Assembly (NCBI RefSeq): GCF_029978005.1 | Contig: NZ_JARKOZ010000083.1 | Coordinates: forward strand, 1 to 36,182 | From: Solidesulfovibrio sp. | GTDB taxonomy: Bacteria; Desulfobacterota; Desulfovibrionia; Desulfovibrionales; Desulfovibrionaceae | Direction of reading: 5' to 3' | Length of the DNA stretch: 36,182 nucleotides | Shown: positions 8,076 to 16,165 of the stretch, in pieces | How positions within the stretch are numbered: position 1 is the first letter of the stretch | Layout: every line of letters starts with the position of its first letter | Made by a program: the position numbers and the translations under genes | The notes under the pieces: model-generated | Databases searched by the model: none | The model's input: only the letters and a program-made list of their open reading frames with translations | Told to the model about the DNA's origin: nothing

Positions 8076-8320
8076 ATGAAGGCGTAGGATCCGTGGCCGT
8101 GGTTCTGGCGGCGCACCCGTTCGATCACCGCCGTACGGTCGTCGGAGACGTCTCCGCCGGGGCTGGTGGCGCACACGAGCTCGGCCGGGCTGAACCGGTA
8201 GCCCTCGGTGATGACGAAGCGGCGGCGCTCCCATTTGTTGCGGCACTCTCCAAGGGCCCAGCGGAAAGCCTGATCCTCGCGGAGCCGGTTGACGAATTCC
8301 ATGGCGCTTTGCAGAGACAT
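8072..8320 (-). CDS. Nif11-domain small protein
   Basis: The 82-residue product starts MSLQSAMEFVNRLREDQAFR and continues to GYRFSPAEL. This matches the Nif11 pattern: a helix with A..F...L..D...R, then G..F...EL. Nif11 domains occur as small proteins near nitrogen-fixation genes and as leader regions of some modified peptides. A GG pair at residues 55-56 follows the domain, ahead of a 26-residue tail with HGHG. The ATG at 8318-8320 is preceded by GGGAGG at 8328-8333 with good spacing. An upstream ATG at 8428 would add a hydrophobic, Cys-containing stretch and is less likely. Expression appears to come from the sigma-54 promoter at 8353-8368. Confidence 0.75.
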   Translation of the reverse strand: MSLQSAMEFVNRLREDQAFRWALGECRNKWERRRFVITEGYRFSPAELVCATSPGGDVSDDRTAVIERVRRQNHGHGSYAFM

Positions 8321-8352
8321 GACGCTTCCTCCCAAGAAGTACTTCTTGTGAA

Positions 8353-8368
8353 AGCAAAAATCATGCCA
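8353..8368 (-). promoter_or_regulatory. Sigma-54 (-24/-12) promoter for the Nif11-kinase unit
   Basis: The minus strand reads TGGCATGATTTTTGCT. It matches the consensus TGGCACG-N4-TTGCW with one change and has GG and GC exactly ten bases apart. Transcription would start near 8342, leaving a leader of about 22 bases that holds the GGGAGG site of the Nif11 gene. A 16-base perfect palindrome, CAAGAAGTACTTCTTG (8333-8348), spans the predicted start point. Sigma-54 promoters need an enhancer-bound activator; candidate palindromes lie upstream at 8464-8480 and 8432-8449. Confidence 0.7.
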
Positions 8369-8431
8369 TGCGCAACAAGACGTGGCCGAGACTAGAAACA
8401 CAGGAAATACGGCGTATTGCCAAGACATGGC

Positions 8432-8449
8432 CGGCCGGATGTCCGGCCG
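8432..8449. promoter_or_regulatory. GC-rich palindrome upstream of the Nif11 promoter
   Basis: CGGCCGGA and TCCGGCCG face each other across TG, an 18-base near-perfect inverted repeat centred about 100 bases upstream of the predicted Nif11 start. It could be a protein site or part of a weak terminator for the lipoprotein gene. There is no T-run next to it. Confidence 0.3.
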
Positions 8450-8463
8450 ACGCGGGCCGGGCC

Positions 8464-8480
8464 GTTTGACTCGGTCAAAC
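8464..8480. promoter_or_regulatory. Candidate enhancer-binding palindrome GTTTGAC-N3-GTCAAAC
   Basis: A perfect seven-base inverted repeat, GTTTGACTCGGTCAAAC, is centred about 130 bases upstream of the predicted Nif11 transcription start. That is the usual distance for a sigma-54 activator site. It lies 42 bases beyond the stop of the lipoprotein gene, so a hairpin role for that transcript is the alternative, though no T-run follows. Confidence 0.4.
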
Positions 8481-8521
8481 CGGCCGGGGGCCGCGTGCGA
8501 AACCGTGAAACGCCGCCCGGA

Positions 8522-8851
8522 TCACTGGGGGTAGTTCGTGTTGCAGTACTTGACGCACCAGTTGTAGGCCGTCAGCACGGTGGAGCCGCAGCCGATGAAC
8601 TCGCTTGGCACGTACTGACGGTTGTACACGTTCTCGCAGCCCCGGGCGCAGTCGGCCCTGGAGGCGTGCTCGACCGAGAGCACGTCCGAATCGTATTCGT
8701 TGCACAGCTCGATGGTGTCGCAGGAGACCTTGCGGCCGATATTGGTATAGCAGAATCCCCGGAATTCCGAATCCGTGAGGGGCCTGCTCGCGGCGCAGCC
8801 GGCAAGGCCGGCGAGCAGGACGACAAGGATCAGCAACGACAGCGGCTTCAT
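8522..8851 (-). CDS. Cysteine-rich lipoprotein, 109 aa
   Basis: The N-terminus is a lipoprotein signal, MKPLSLLILVVLLAGLAGCA, with the lipobox LAGC giving a lipidated Cys. The mature part has eight further cysteines (in GFCYT, VSCDT, ELCNE, ADCAR, RGCEN, IGCGS, NWCVK, KYCNT), spaced as if forming several disulfides, and many Tyr/Asn residues. There are no CXXCH haem motifs. I do not recognise the family. It is likely membrane-anchored and faces the periplasm or cell surface. It is transcribed away from the two palindromes at 8992-9053, which could also affect its expression. Confidence 0.75.
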   Translation of the reverse strand: MKPLSLLILVVLLAGLAGCAASRPLTDSEFRGFCYTNIGRKVSCDTIELCNEYDSDVLSVEHASRADCARGCENVYNRQYVPSEFIGCGSTVLTAYNWCVKYCNTNYPQ

Positions 8852-8991
8852 GAATGGTCCCTCCCAGGCGCGGCCGGGCGGCGGCGCGTTGGGCGCGGCC
8901 CGGTCTTTTCATACCGTCACGATATACCGCCTTGGCGCGCCTTGGAAGTCCCCTGCCGGTTTTTCCGGCCGCCGGCCGGCGGGAACGGGTC

Positions 8992-9009
8992 GGTACAAGG
9001 GCTTGTACC
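8992..9009. promoter_or_regulatory. Palindromic site 1, GGTACAAG-GG-CTTGTACC
   Basis: This is a perfect 8+8 inverted repeat with a two-base centre. It shares the half-site GGTACA(A/G)G with the palindrome at 9032-9053. The two centres are 42 bases apart, four helical turns, so two dimers would bind the same face. The centre lies about 175 bases upstream of the predicted sigma-54 start at 9176, a typical activator position. Confidence 0.65.
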
Positions 9010-9031
9010 ATGCTCCGGCCCCTTGGCTCGT

Positions 9032-9053
9032 CCGGTACAGGATCCTGTACCGG
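9032..9053. promoter_or_regulatory. Palindromic site 2, core GGTACAGGATCCTGTACC
   Basis: A perfect 22-base palindrome (the core plus CC and GG outside) is centred about 133 bases upstream of the predicted sigma-54 start. It has the same half-site as site 1. The regulator cannot be named from the motif. Between this site and the promoter lies a markedly A/T-rich stretch (9083-9133) that could bend or bind IHF. Confidence 0.65.
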
Positions 9054-9149
9054 AAATCCGGCCCCGAGCCCGATAAAGGAGCAAGTTTTATTCTTATATC
9101 ATATTGAAAACAAATGATAAAATAAGAGTTTTCCTTGACCTGCCCCGTT

Positions 9150-9165
9150 TGGCCCGCTCCTTGCT
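9150..9165 (+). promoter_or_regulatory. Sigma-54 (-24/-12) promoter on the plus strand
   Basis: The sequence TGGCCCGCTCCTTGCT matches TGGCACG-N4-TTGCW with a single change, and GG and GC are ten bases apart. The predicted start is near 9176. No plus-strand protein gene follows before 12046; glnS lies on the opposite strand. The only element downstream is the hairpin at 9203-9243. Confidence 0.7.
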
Positions 9166-9175
9166 ATAGAAGAAA

Positions 9176-9250
9176 CATCCTTCCTCCAAGAACTCAAATT
9201 TAGGAAAAGGACTCCAGGGATGGCGACCCAGGAGTCCTTTTCCGCTTTTG
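9176..9250 (+). ncRNA. Candidate sigma-54-dependent small RNA
   Basis: Between the predicted sigma-54 start and the end of the hairpin terminator lie about 70 bases with no credible protein gene. An ATG sits in the terminator loop at 9220, but the frame after it is Arg-rich and unlike its neighbours. The transcript would have a short single-stranded A/C-rich 5' part and a long 3' hairpin. The loop contains CAGGGATG, close to the CAGGATG repeat of CsrB-type RNAs, but a single copy is weak evidence. This is inference from promoter plus terminator. Confidence 0.45.
9203..9243 (+). terminator. Intrinsic terminator hairpin
   Basis: GGAAAAGGACTCC (9203-9215) and GGAGTCCTTTTCC (9231-9243) form a perfect 13-base-pair stem around a 15-base loop. 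On the plus strand the distal arm has a T4 run and a second T4 run follows shortly after. The stem is nearly symmetrical, so it could also work for minus-strand transcription coming from glnS. Confidence 0.7.
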
Positions 9251-9465
9251 GGCGTTCCCGTTTTTCGGCCCGGGCGGCGCGGGGCCTGACCTGGCGGGCC
9301 TTGGGCCGAGGCCCGGCGACAGCTTCGTCCCAAGGCCGGCCCGAGGCCCGGCGCCCGGTCCGGCGCGGCGGGCGGCGCAATGGCCGGGCCCAGTCGCGGG
9401 CCGGAAACGGCCGCCCACGGCCGTATTACGCGCCATCCGCGCGCGCTTCCCCGCTCCCCAAAGCG
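9251..9465. other. GC-rich spacer without a gene
   Basis: This stretch is very G/C-rich, with many overlapping GGCC-type inverted repeats and a 12-base direct repeat, CGAGGCCCGGCG, at 9307-9318 and 9342-9353. Open frames here are Arg/Pro/Gly-rich and have no ribosome sites. I see no gene. Confidence 0.6.
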
Positions 9466-9502
9466 ACGCGCCCGCAAGGAGGCTTTCTCCCTGCGGGCGC
9501 GT
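9466..9502 (-). terminator. Hairpin terminator behind glnS
   Basis: ACGCGCCCGCA and TGCGGGCGCGT form a perfect 11-base-pair stem 31 bases after the glnS stop. In the glnS direction it is followed by CGCTTTGGGG, so the T-run is weak, but the stem is strong. Confidence 0.6.
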
Positions 9503-9532
9503 ACAAAACCTTTGACCGGCGACGTCGCGGCG

Positions 9533-11239
<1,707 letters not shown>

Positions 11240-11341
11240 GGCTGGACCTCGTGGGTGGAAAAGTGGCGGCGGCCAAAGGGCCGCGAGAAACCGAAAAAAT
11301 AGGCCAAATCCGCCGAAGGGTCAAATGAGGCGGGGGGCGAA

Positions 11342-11378
11342 ACAAAGGCCGGCCGGCGCGCGCGGCGACCGACCGGCC
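11342..11378 (-). terminator. Intrinsic terminator behind the SH3-like gene
   Basis: On the minus strand GGCCGGTCGG pairs with CCGGCCGGCC (one G-U pair), with a 12-base loop, followed by TTTGTTT. It lies 19 bases after the stop at 11398 and separates this gene from glnS. Confidence 0.65.
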
Positions 11379-11397
11379 CTCGGGAGCGTGTCGCGGA

Positions 11398-11745
11398 TCA
11401 GTAGATGTTGTTGGTGTTGACCCAGCCGTAGAGGTTGAGGCTCGGCACGTGCGCCAGGGCCCAGCCCTCGCGGTCGTCGACGAGAATGTCGATCTGGGCG
11501 CCCATGGGCATCTCGGCCAGCTTGCCGCAGTAGATGCCCTCGCAGTTGCGAAGCGGCAGGCCGGTGAAGCCGGCCTTGGCCGTGCGCTGGGGAGTCAAGG
11601 TCCAGGTCTCGGCCAGGATGGCCTTTTGCTGCGAACTCTTGACCGCGGCCTCGGGCGTCTGGGCCTGGGCAACGGTGGCGAAGGCAAGGAACAGAACAGA
11701 GAAGAAAGCGAAGGCAAGCATCGGAATGATGCGTCGGGTTTTCAT
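11398..11745 (-). CDS. Secreted SH3-like (SH3b) domain protein, 115 aa
   Basis: A signal peptide (about residues 1-28, hydrophobic core MLAFAFFSVLFLAFATVAQA) precedes a short linker and a bacterial SH3-like fold. That fold shows LPLRNCEGIYCGKLAEMPMG, QIDILVDDREGWALAHV and a final GWVNTNNIY, the W-V end typical of SH3b domains. Two cysteines (NCEGIYC) may form a disulfide. Such domains bind peptidoglycan or partner proteins in the periplasm. It has its own sigma-70-type promoter and terminator, so it is a single-gene unit. Confidence 0.8.
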   Translation of the reverse strand: MKTRRIIPMLAFAFFSVLFLAFATVAQAQTPEAAVKSSQQKAILAETWTLTPQRTAKAGFTGLPLRNCEGIYCGKLAEMPMGAQIDILVDDREGWALAHVPSLNLYGWVNTNNIY

Positions 11746-11827
11746 ACGGCCTCCTTTCTGTTTCGCCGCGCCGAATCGAACGCGGCAGAGAGCCTGCTCC
11801 CGAGGGAGCAGATTCCCGATCGTTTCT

Positions 11828-11855
11828 ACTATATTCCCTGGTTTTCATCCGTCAA
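11828..11855 (-). promoter_or_regulatory. Sigma-70-type promoter for the SH3-like gene
   Basis: On the minus strand TTGACG (11850-11855) and TATAGT (11828-11833) are separated by 16 bases. Each box has five of six consensus bases. The gene start is 82 bases further on. Confidence 0.6.
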
Positions 11856-12045
11856 CGGCGTTCTCCCGCTTTTCCGGCCCGCGGCGTTTCCGGTCAGGGA
11901 CGGGGAGGCCAACTCGCCGCCATTGCTGACAAAAACGTAACATTGTTGCGAAATTTTGTTATTTACTCATTTATTACAATAGGTTGACAATCTTGCGCGC
12001 ATGCTGCAAAAACACCGGACATCTTTCCCTGAGGCGACAGTACGT

Positions 12046-14541
12046 ATGGTCATGCATTCCCAGGCGACCTTTTCCGAAGTTCCGGACGACGCCTTCCGTC
12101 GCGTGTTTCTCCACTCCCCCAACGCCGCCGTGCTGCGCGACGCCGACGGACGCGTGCTGGCCGTCAACGCCGCCTTCGAGGCGCTTTTCGGCGTGGAGGC
12201 CTCGGAGGTGCTGGGCGCGGACCTGCGCGAGGTGGTGCGGCCCGAGGAGAGCCGCGTGGGCGAGGACGGCGAGGTCTGGAGCCTTTCGGGAGCGGCCTTT
12301 TTGCGTCAGACCCGCTGGAGCGCCGCCGAGGGCGAGGCCGTGGACGTGAGCGTCTCCCAGTTCGTGGTGGGGGCCTGGGCCGGCCGTCCCGTCACCTGCA
12401 TGCTCTTTCGCGACATTTCCGGCCGCCGCCGCGCCGAACAGCAGCTGCGCGCCGCCGAGCGCAAGTACCGCTCCATTTTCGAGAACGCCGTGGAGGGCAT
12501 CTTCCAGACCACGCCCGAGGGCCGCTACCTGGAGGTCAACGGCACCCTGGCCCGCATCTACGGCTTCGACTCCGTGCCCGAGATGACCGAGCACTTCCGC
12601 GACATCAAAAACCAGCTCTACGTCGATCCCGCCCGCCGCGACGACTTCGTGCGGGAGCTGGCCGCGAACGACCAGGTGCGCGACTTCGAGTCCGAGATCC
12701 GCAAGAAGGACGGCACGGTCATCTGGATCTCGGAAAACGCCCGGGTGGTGCGTGACGCCGCCGGCCGGCCCCTCTACTACGAAGGCACGGTGGTGGACGT
12801 CACCGACCGCAGGCGGGCCGAGGAGGCCCTGGCCGCCCAGCGCGCCTACTTCACCCAGCTTTTCGCCAATTCGCCCCAGGCCATTTCGCTCATCGACATG
12901 CACCGCAACATCGTGGACGCCAACGCCGCCTTCGAGAGCCTGTTCGGCTTTCGGGCGGCGGACATCAAGGGTTTCGGCATGCGCGCCTTCATCGTGCCCG
13001 ACCACCTGCTCACGGAATGCGAGAACGTGCGCGGGGCCATCCTTTCGGGCAAGTCCGTGGTGCGCGAGACCGTGCGCCGCCACAAGGACGGCCGCCTCAT
13101 CCCCGTGTCCATGATCGGCTTCCCCATCGTCATCAAGGGGGAGATCCAGGGCATCGTCTACATCTATCAGGACATTTCCGAGCGCAAGGCCTTCGAGGAG
13201 CAGATCACCCACCAGGCCTTCCACGACGCCCTGACCGGCCTGCCCAACCGCAGCCTCTTCGCCGACCGCCTGGAACGGGCGCTGACGCGCGCCGCCAGGC
13301 GCAGCGACTACCAGTACGCCGTGCTCATGATCGACCTCAACAAGTTCAAGGGCATAAACGACACCCTGGGCCACCAGGCCGGGGACGCGCTGCTGGTGGA
13401 AGTGGCGGGCCGGCTCGTGCGCTGCGTGCGGGGCATGGACACCGTGGCCAGGCTCGGCGGGGACGAATTCGCCATTATCCTCGAGGAGCTCAAGTCCAAA
13501 AAAGAGGTCATGGCCGTGGTGGAGCGCATCGGCGCGGTCCTGGCCCAGCCGTTTCCCCTGTGCGGCTCCACCGTCACGCCCGGGGCGAGCGTGGGCATCG
13601 TGCTGCGCACCCGCGACTACGCCTCGGCCGAGGACATCCTGCGCGACGCGGACATCGCCATGTACCGGGCCAAGGAGCAGGGCCGGCCGTCCATGGTCTT
13701 CGACCGCAAGATGCACCAGGAGATCCTCGAGGCCGTGAGCCTCGAGGCCGACCTGCGCCAGGCCCTGGAGGCCGGGGAGCTTTTGCTCCACTACCAGCCC
13801 ATCGTGGACGTGCAAAACGGCCGCATCGAGGGCTTCGAGGCCCTGGTGCGCTGGGACCACCCGACCCGTGGCCTGGTGCCGCCGGGACAGTTCATTCCCC
13901 TGGCCGAGGAGACCGGGCTCATCCTGCCTCTCGGGCGTTTCGTCATCGCCGAGGCCTGCCGGCAACTGCGCCAGTGGCAGGCGGAAATGCCCGGGACGCA
14001 GGCGCTCTCGGTCAGCGTCAACGTGTCCTGCCGCCAGTTCGTCAAGGACGGCCTTGTGGATCACGTGGCCCAGGTGCTCTCCGAAACCGGGGTGTCGCCG
14101 GAGTGCCTCAAGCTCGAGATCACCGAATCCGTGCTGATGCACGACGCCCGCCACACGGCCAAGGAGCTTTCGCGGCTCAAGGCCCTGGGAGTCAAGATCG
14201 CCATCGACGACTTCGGCACGGGCTATTCCTCCCTGTCCTACCTGCGCCAGTTGCCCATCGACCACCTGAAGATCGACCGCTCGTTCATCAGCGGCGCGGA
14301 CTGCGACGGCGAGAGCCAGGAGATCGTCAAGTCCATCATCTCCCTGGCCAGGAGCCTGGGGCTCACGGTCATCGCCGAGGGCGTGGAGCGCGAGGAGCAG
14401 CTCGACCGCCTGCGCCGGGCCGCCTGCGACAAGGCGCAAGGGTTCATGTTCTCGCGCCCTCTGGACAAGGAGGCCGCCGGCCGTCTCCTGGGCGGCTCCG
14501 GCGGCTGCGCCTGCCCCGGGGCGGGGGCGACGCCTTTCTAG
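12046..14541 (+). CDS. PAS-PAS-PAS-GGDEF-EAL cyclic-di-GMP protein
   Basis: The cytoplasmic protein (831 residues from this start) has three PAS domains (near AFRRVFLHSPNAAVLRDADG, YRSIFENAVEGIFQTTPEG and YFTQLFANSPQAISLIDMHR), then a diguanylate cyclase domain and a phosphodiesterase domain. The cyclase signature RLGGDEF (around residue 471) is intact, and RGMD, five residues before it, is an intact inhibitory I-site. The EAL domain has EALVRW (around 598), LEITES and DDFGTGYSSL, so it too looks active. It could make or break c-di-GMP depending on the PAS signals. A GAGG site lies 11 bases before the ATG at 12046; an in-frame ATG at 12001 has no ribosome site and overlaps the likely promoter region (TTGACA at 11984). 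Confidence 0.93.
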   Translation: MVMHSQATFSEVPDDAFRRVFLHSPNAAVLRDADGRVLAVNAAFEALFGVEASEVLGADLREVVRPEESRVGEDGEVWSLSGAAFLRQTRWSAAEGEAVDVSVSQFVVGAWAGRPVTCMLFRDISGRRRAEQQLRAAERKYRSIFENAVEGIFQTTPEGRYLEVNGTLARIYGFDSVPEMTEHFRDIKNQLYVDPARRDDFVRELAANDQVRDFESEIRKKDGTVIWISENARVVRDAAGRPLYYEGTVVDVTDRRRAEEALAAQRAYFTQLFANSPQAISLIDMHRNIVDANAAFESLFGFRAADIKGFGMRAFIVPDHLLTECENVRGAILSGKSVVRETVRRHKDGRLIPVSMIGFPIVIKGEIQGIVYIYQDISERKAFEEQITHQAFHDALTGLPNRSLFADRLERALTRAARRSDYQYAVLMIDLNKFKGINDTLGHQAGDALLVEVAGRLVRCVRGMDTVARLGGDEFAIILEELKSKKEVMAVVERIGAVLAQPFPLCGSTVTPGASVGIVLRTRDYASAEDILRDADIAMYRAKEQGRPSMVFDRKMHQEILEAVSLEADLRQALEAGELLLHYQPIVDVQNGRIEGFEALVRWDHPTRGLVPPGQFIPLAEETGLILPLGRFVIAEACRQLRQWQAEMPGTQALSVSVNVSCRQFVKDGLVDHVAQVLSETGVSPECLKLEITESVLMHDARHTAKELSRLKALGVKIAIDDFGTGYSSLSYLRQLPIDHLKIDRSFISGADCDGESQEIVKSIISLARSLGLTVIAEGVEREEQLDRLRRAACDKAQGFMFSRPLDKEAAGRLLGGSGGCACPGAGATPF

Positions 14542-14568
14542 CGCCGCGTCCGCGCAAGGCGCGCACGG

Positions 14569-14587
14569 GACGACATGTGTTGTCGTC
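14569..14587 (+). terminator. Possible hairpin terminator behind the GGDEF-EAL gene
   Basis: GACGACA and TGTCGTC form a seven-base-pair stem around TGTGT, 28 bases after the stop. AATGTTGTTCTG follows, which is T-rich but not a clean T-run. Confidence 0.4.
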
Positions 14588-14870
14588 AATGTTGTTCTGA
14601 AAAACGCGGTCGTGCTTCTCCGGGGAGGCGACACGGGCCATTCGTCGGGAAGCGCATGGCGACGCGTCGCCCCCGCAATGCTTCCCCAGGGCGAGGCCCT
14701 GGCCCGGGCCGGCTTCGAAGCGGAGCCGGCGGCGGAAGCGGGAAGTCCTGGAAGCGCCAGGAGCGCCGCCGTTCCCGAATCGCGGTTCCCGGTGAAGCCG
14801 ACACGTCAAGACGCCGCGCGGCAAGGCCACGCGCCTGGCGCGCGAAGAGCCTCTTGTCGCGACAGCGCGG
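14588..14870. other. Spacer between convergent genes, nothing recognised
   Basis: About 280 GC-rich bases lie between the c-di-GMP gene and the lipoprotein gene. Small hairpins occur (for example CAGGGC-GAG-GCCCTG at 14688-14702). Open frames are Arg-rich and lack ribosome sites. It may be decayed coding sequence; I see no gene. Confidence 0.5.
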
Positions 14871-15326
14871 CTATCTCAGGTCAGGAAAACGGATCTCCCG
14901 GCGGTCCGGGGAAAGCGTGATGCGTTCGAAGGCATTCGAATCGCTGTTGTCGAGGGGATTCCGTATTTTGTCATGGGAGAATTGCCAGTAGATGAAGTAG
15001 CTGCCGGACGGAACCTGCTTGAAGGTGTATTTGTTCCCCGGCCCGATGGAAGTGGAAATTGTCCCGGGCAAGCCGGTCAAGAGCTTCTCATCTATGTAGT
15101 AGTCGTCCTTGTGCCGGTCGAAGAAATCCTTTGAAGCCGTGGTCAGCGGCACGAGATAGATGCTGTCTCCGGTCAAGGAGGCTTCGTTTTTCCAAATCGT
15201 CTGCACGAAGCCCTCTCCGGAGACGGCAGGGACGGGGACGGTGCTGTTGTTGGCGGCGGCGCAGGCGGAAAGCAGGCAGAGAAGGCAAGCCACGCTCAAG
15301 CGAAGGAAGATGGAACGTTGCGGCAT
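14871..15326 (-). CDS. Hypothetical lipoprotein, 151 aa
   Basis: The N-terminus is a lipoprotein signal (RLSVACLLCLLSACAAANN) with lipobox LSAC at residue 22. The mature protein has alternating hydrophobic stretches (SIYLVPLTTASKDFF, KYTFKQVPSGSYFIYWQF) that suggest a beta-rich carboxypeptidase-regulatory-like or transthyretin-like fold. The phrase VPSGSYFIYW resembles the LP.G.Y.V turn of such domains. I do not recognise a named family. It is a single gene with spacers on both sides, probably envelope-bound. Confidence 0.7.
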   Translation of the reverse strand: MPQRSIFLRLSVACLLCLLSACAAANNSTVPVPAVSGEGFVQTIWKNEASLTGDSIYLVPLTTASKDFFDRHKDDYYIDEKLLTGLPGTISTSIGPGNKYTFKQVPSGSYFIYWQFSHDKIRNPLDNSDSNAFERITLSPDRREIRFPDLR

Positions 15327-16114
15327 GTGAGGCCCCGGGTGGAGTCAGTGTCGGTTCGATGTCGCCCGCGCCTGGGCGGGGCAGCCTTTGCCAAGCGTGT
15401 TCTCTCGTGGCAGCCTGCTTTGCGGGAGTCAACTTTACAAAATGTCATAAAATTGGACGCATGGCTCGGTTGCTGCGTCCTTGAGCCGGAAATGCACGGG
15501 GCGGCGTCGCCGGCCGTCCCCGCCCGGACGCTCGCCCGCTTCAGGCGAAAACGGCACGTCCGCGGCGGCCTGCCCGAAAGGGGGACGCTTTTCGGGGCGC
15601 CGCCCGCGTCCGTTGCGGCATGAGCTTTCGCGGTGCCCCCGCCTGTTCTTCGCGGCTAGGCCAGCGCCGCATCCCTGCGCGTTGTCGCGAGGTTCCGGTG
15701 CGTTCTTCGCGCGCGGCAGACGCCTTCCACCGGCATCGGCCGGGGGGGCCCTTGGCCGCAGTGGCGTCCTCTGCCGTCTGACTTCCTGAAATCCTTGGTT
15801 AACGCGGCCAGGTCCTTTCGCCCCCCTCCTTTTCCGGCGTCGTGGACGCATCTTTTCTCGGCGCTTCGGAAAATGAACGCGCGCGTCGACTGTTCTTTCC
15901 GTGTAACCGGGACGGGTTTTTTACGTCTGCTCAAGGAGGGCTTCTGCTCGTCGCGGGAGAGGAAGGGGTTTCACTTCAGCACCTGGAAAATTGCATGATT
16001 TTGCGGTACGAATCCGGATGATCTTCTGGGCGTTGCGTGGTTGGACGAGCGGATTTTTTTTCGGATACAGTGTCGATGCGAGAAAATAAAAAAATATTAT
16101 TATAGAAACTACCC
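15327..16114. other. Long spacer, no gene recognised
   Basis: Nearly 800 bases lie between the divergent lipoprotein and Ser-rich genes. The first part is GC-rich; the last 250 bases become steadily A/T-rich, ending in AAAATAAAAAAATATTATTATAG-type sequence just before the sigma-28-like promoter. Frames here have mixed, unconvincing composition and no good ribosome sites. The A/T-rich end may act as an upstream promoter element. Confidence 0.5.
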
Positions 16115-16141
16115 TAAATATTCGTGAGGGAGCTCCGATAG
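16115..16141 (+). promoter_or_regulatory. Sigma-28 (FliA)-like promoter
   Basis: TAAA (16115-16118), a 15-base spacer and TCCGATAG (16134-16141) match the flagellar consensus TAAA-N15-GCCGATAA in ten of twelve defined bases. The predicted start near 16148 leaves a leader of about 18 bases holding the AAGGAGG site of the next gene. Confidence 0.6.
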
Positions 16142-16165
16142 GAGGCAAAACACAAGGAGGTTGCC

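Noticed and set aside
8333-8348. CAAGAAGTACTTCTTG as an mRNA hairpin controlling the Nif11 ribosome site
   Set aside because: With the predicted sigma-54 start at about 8342, the left arm is not transcribed. It may still matter as a DNA element.
9083-9133. Fur-like box in the A/T-rich stretch
   Set aside because: TATCAT and ATGATA flank the region, but the repeat is asymmetric and does not fit the Fur consensus; treated as bendable DNA only.
9307-9353. 12-base direct repeat CGAGGCCCGGCG
   Set aside because: Only two copies, 35 bases apart, in a very GC-rich spacer where such matches arise easily; no array or regular spacing, so not CRISPR.
14688-14702. CAGGGC-GAG-GCCCTG hairpin as a terminator or small RNA
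   Set aside because: Short, no T-run, no promoter nearby; common in GC-rich spacers.
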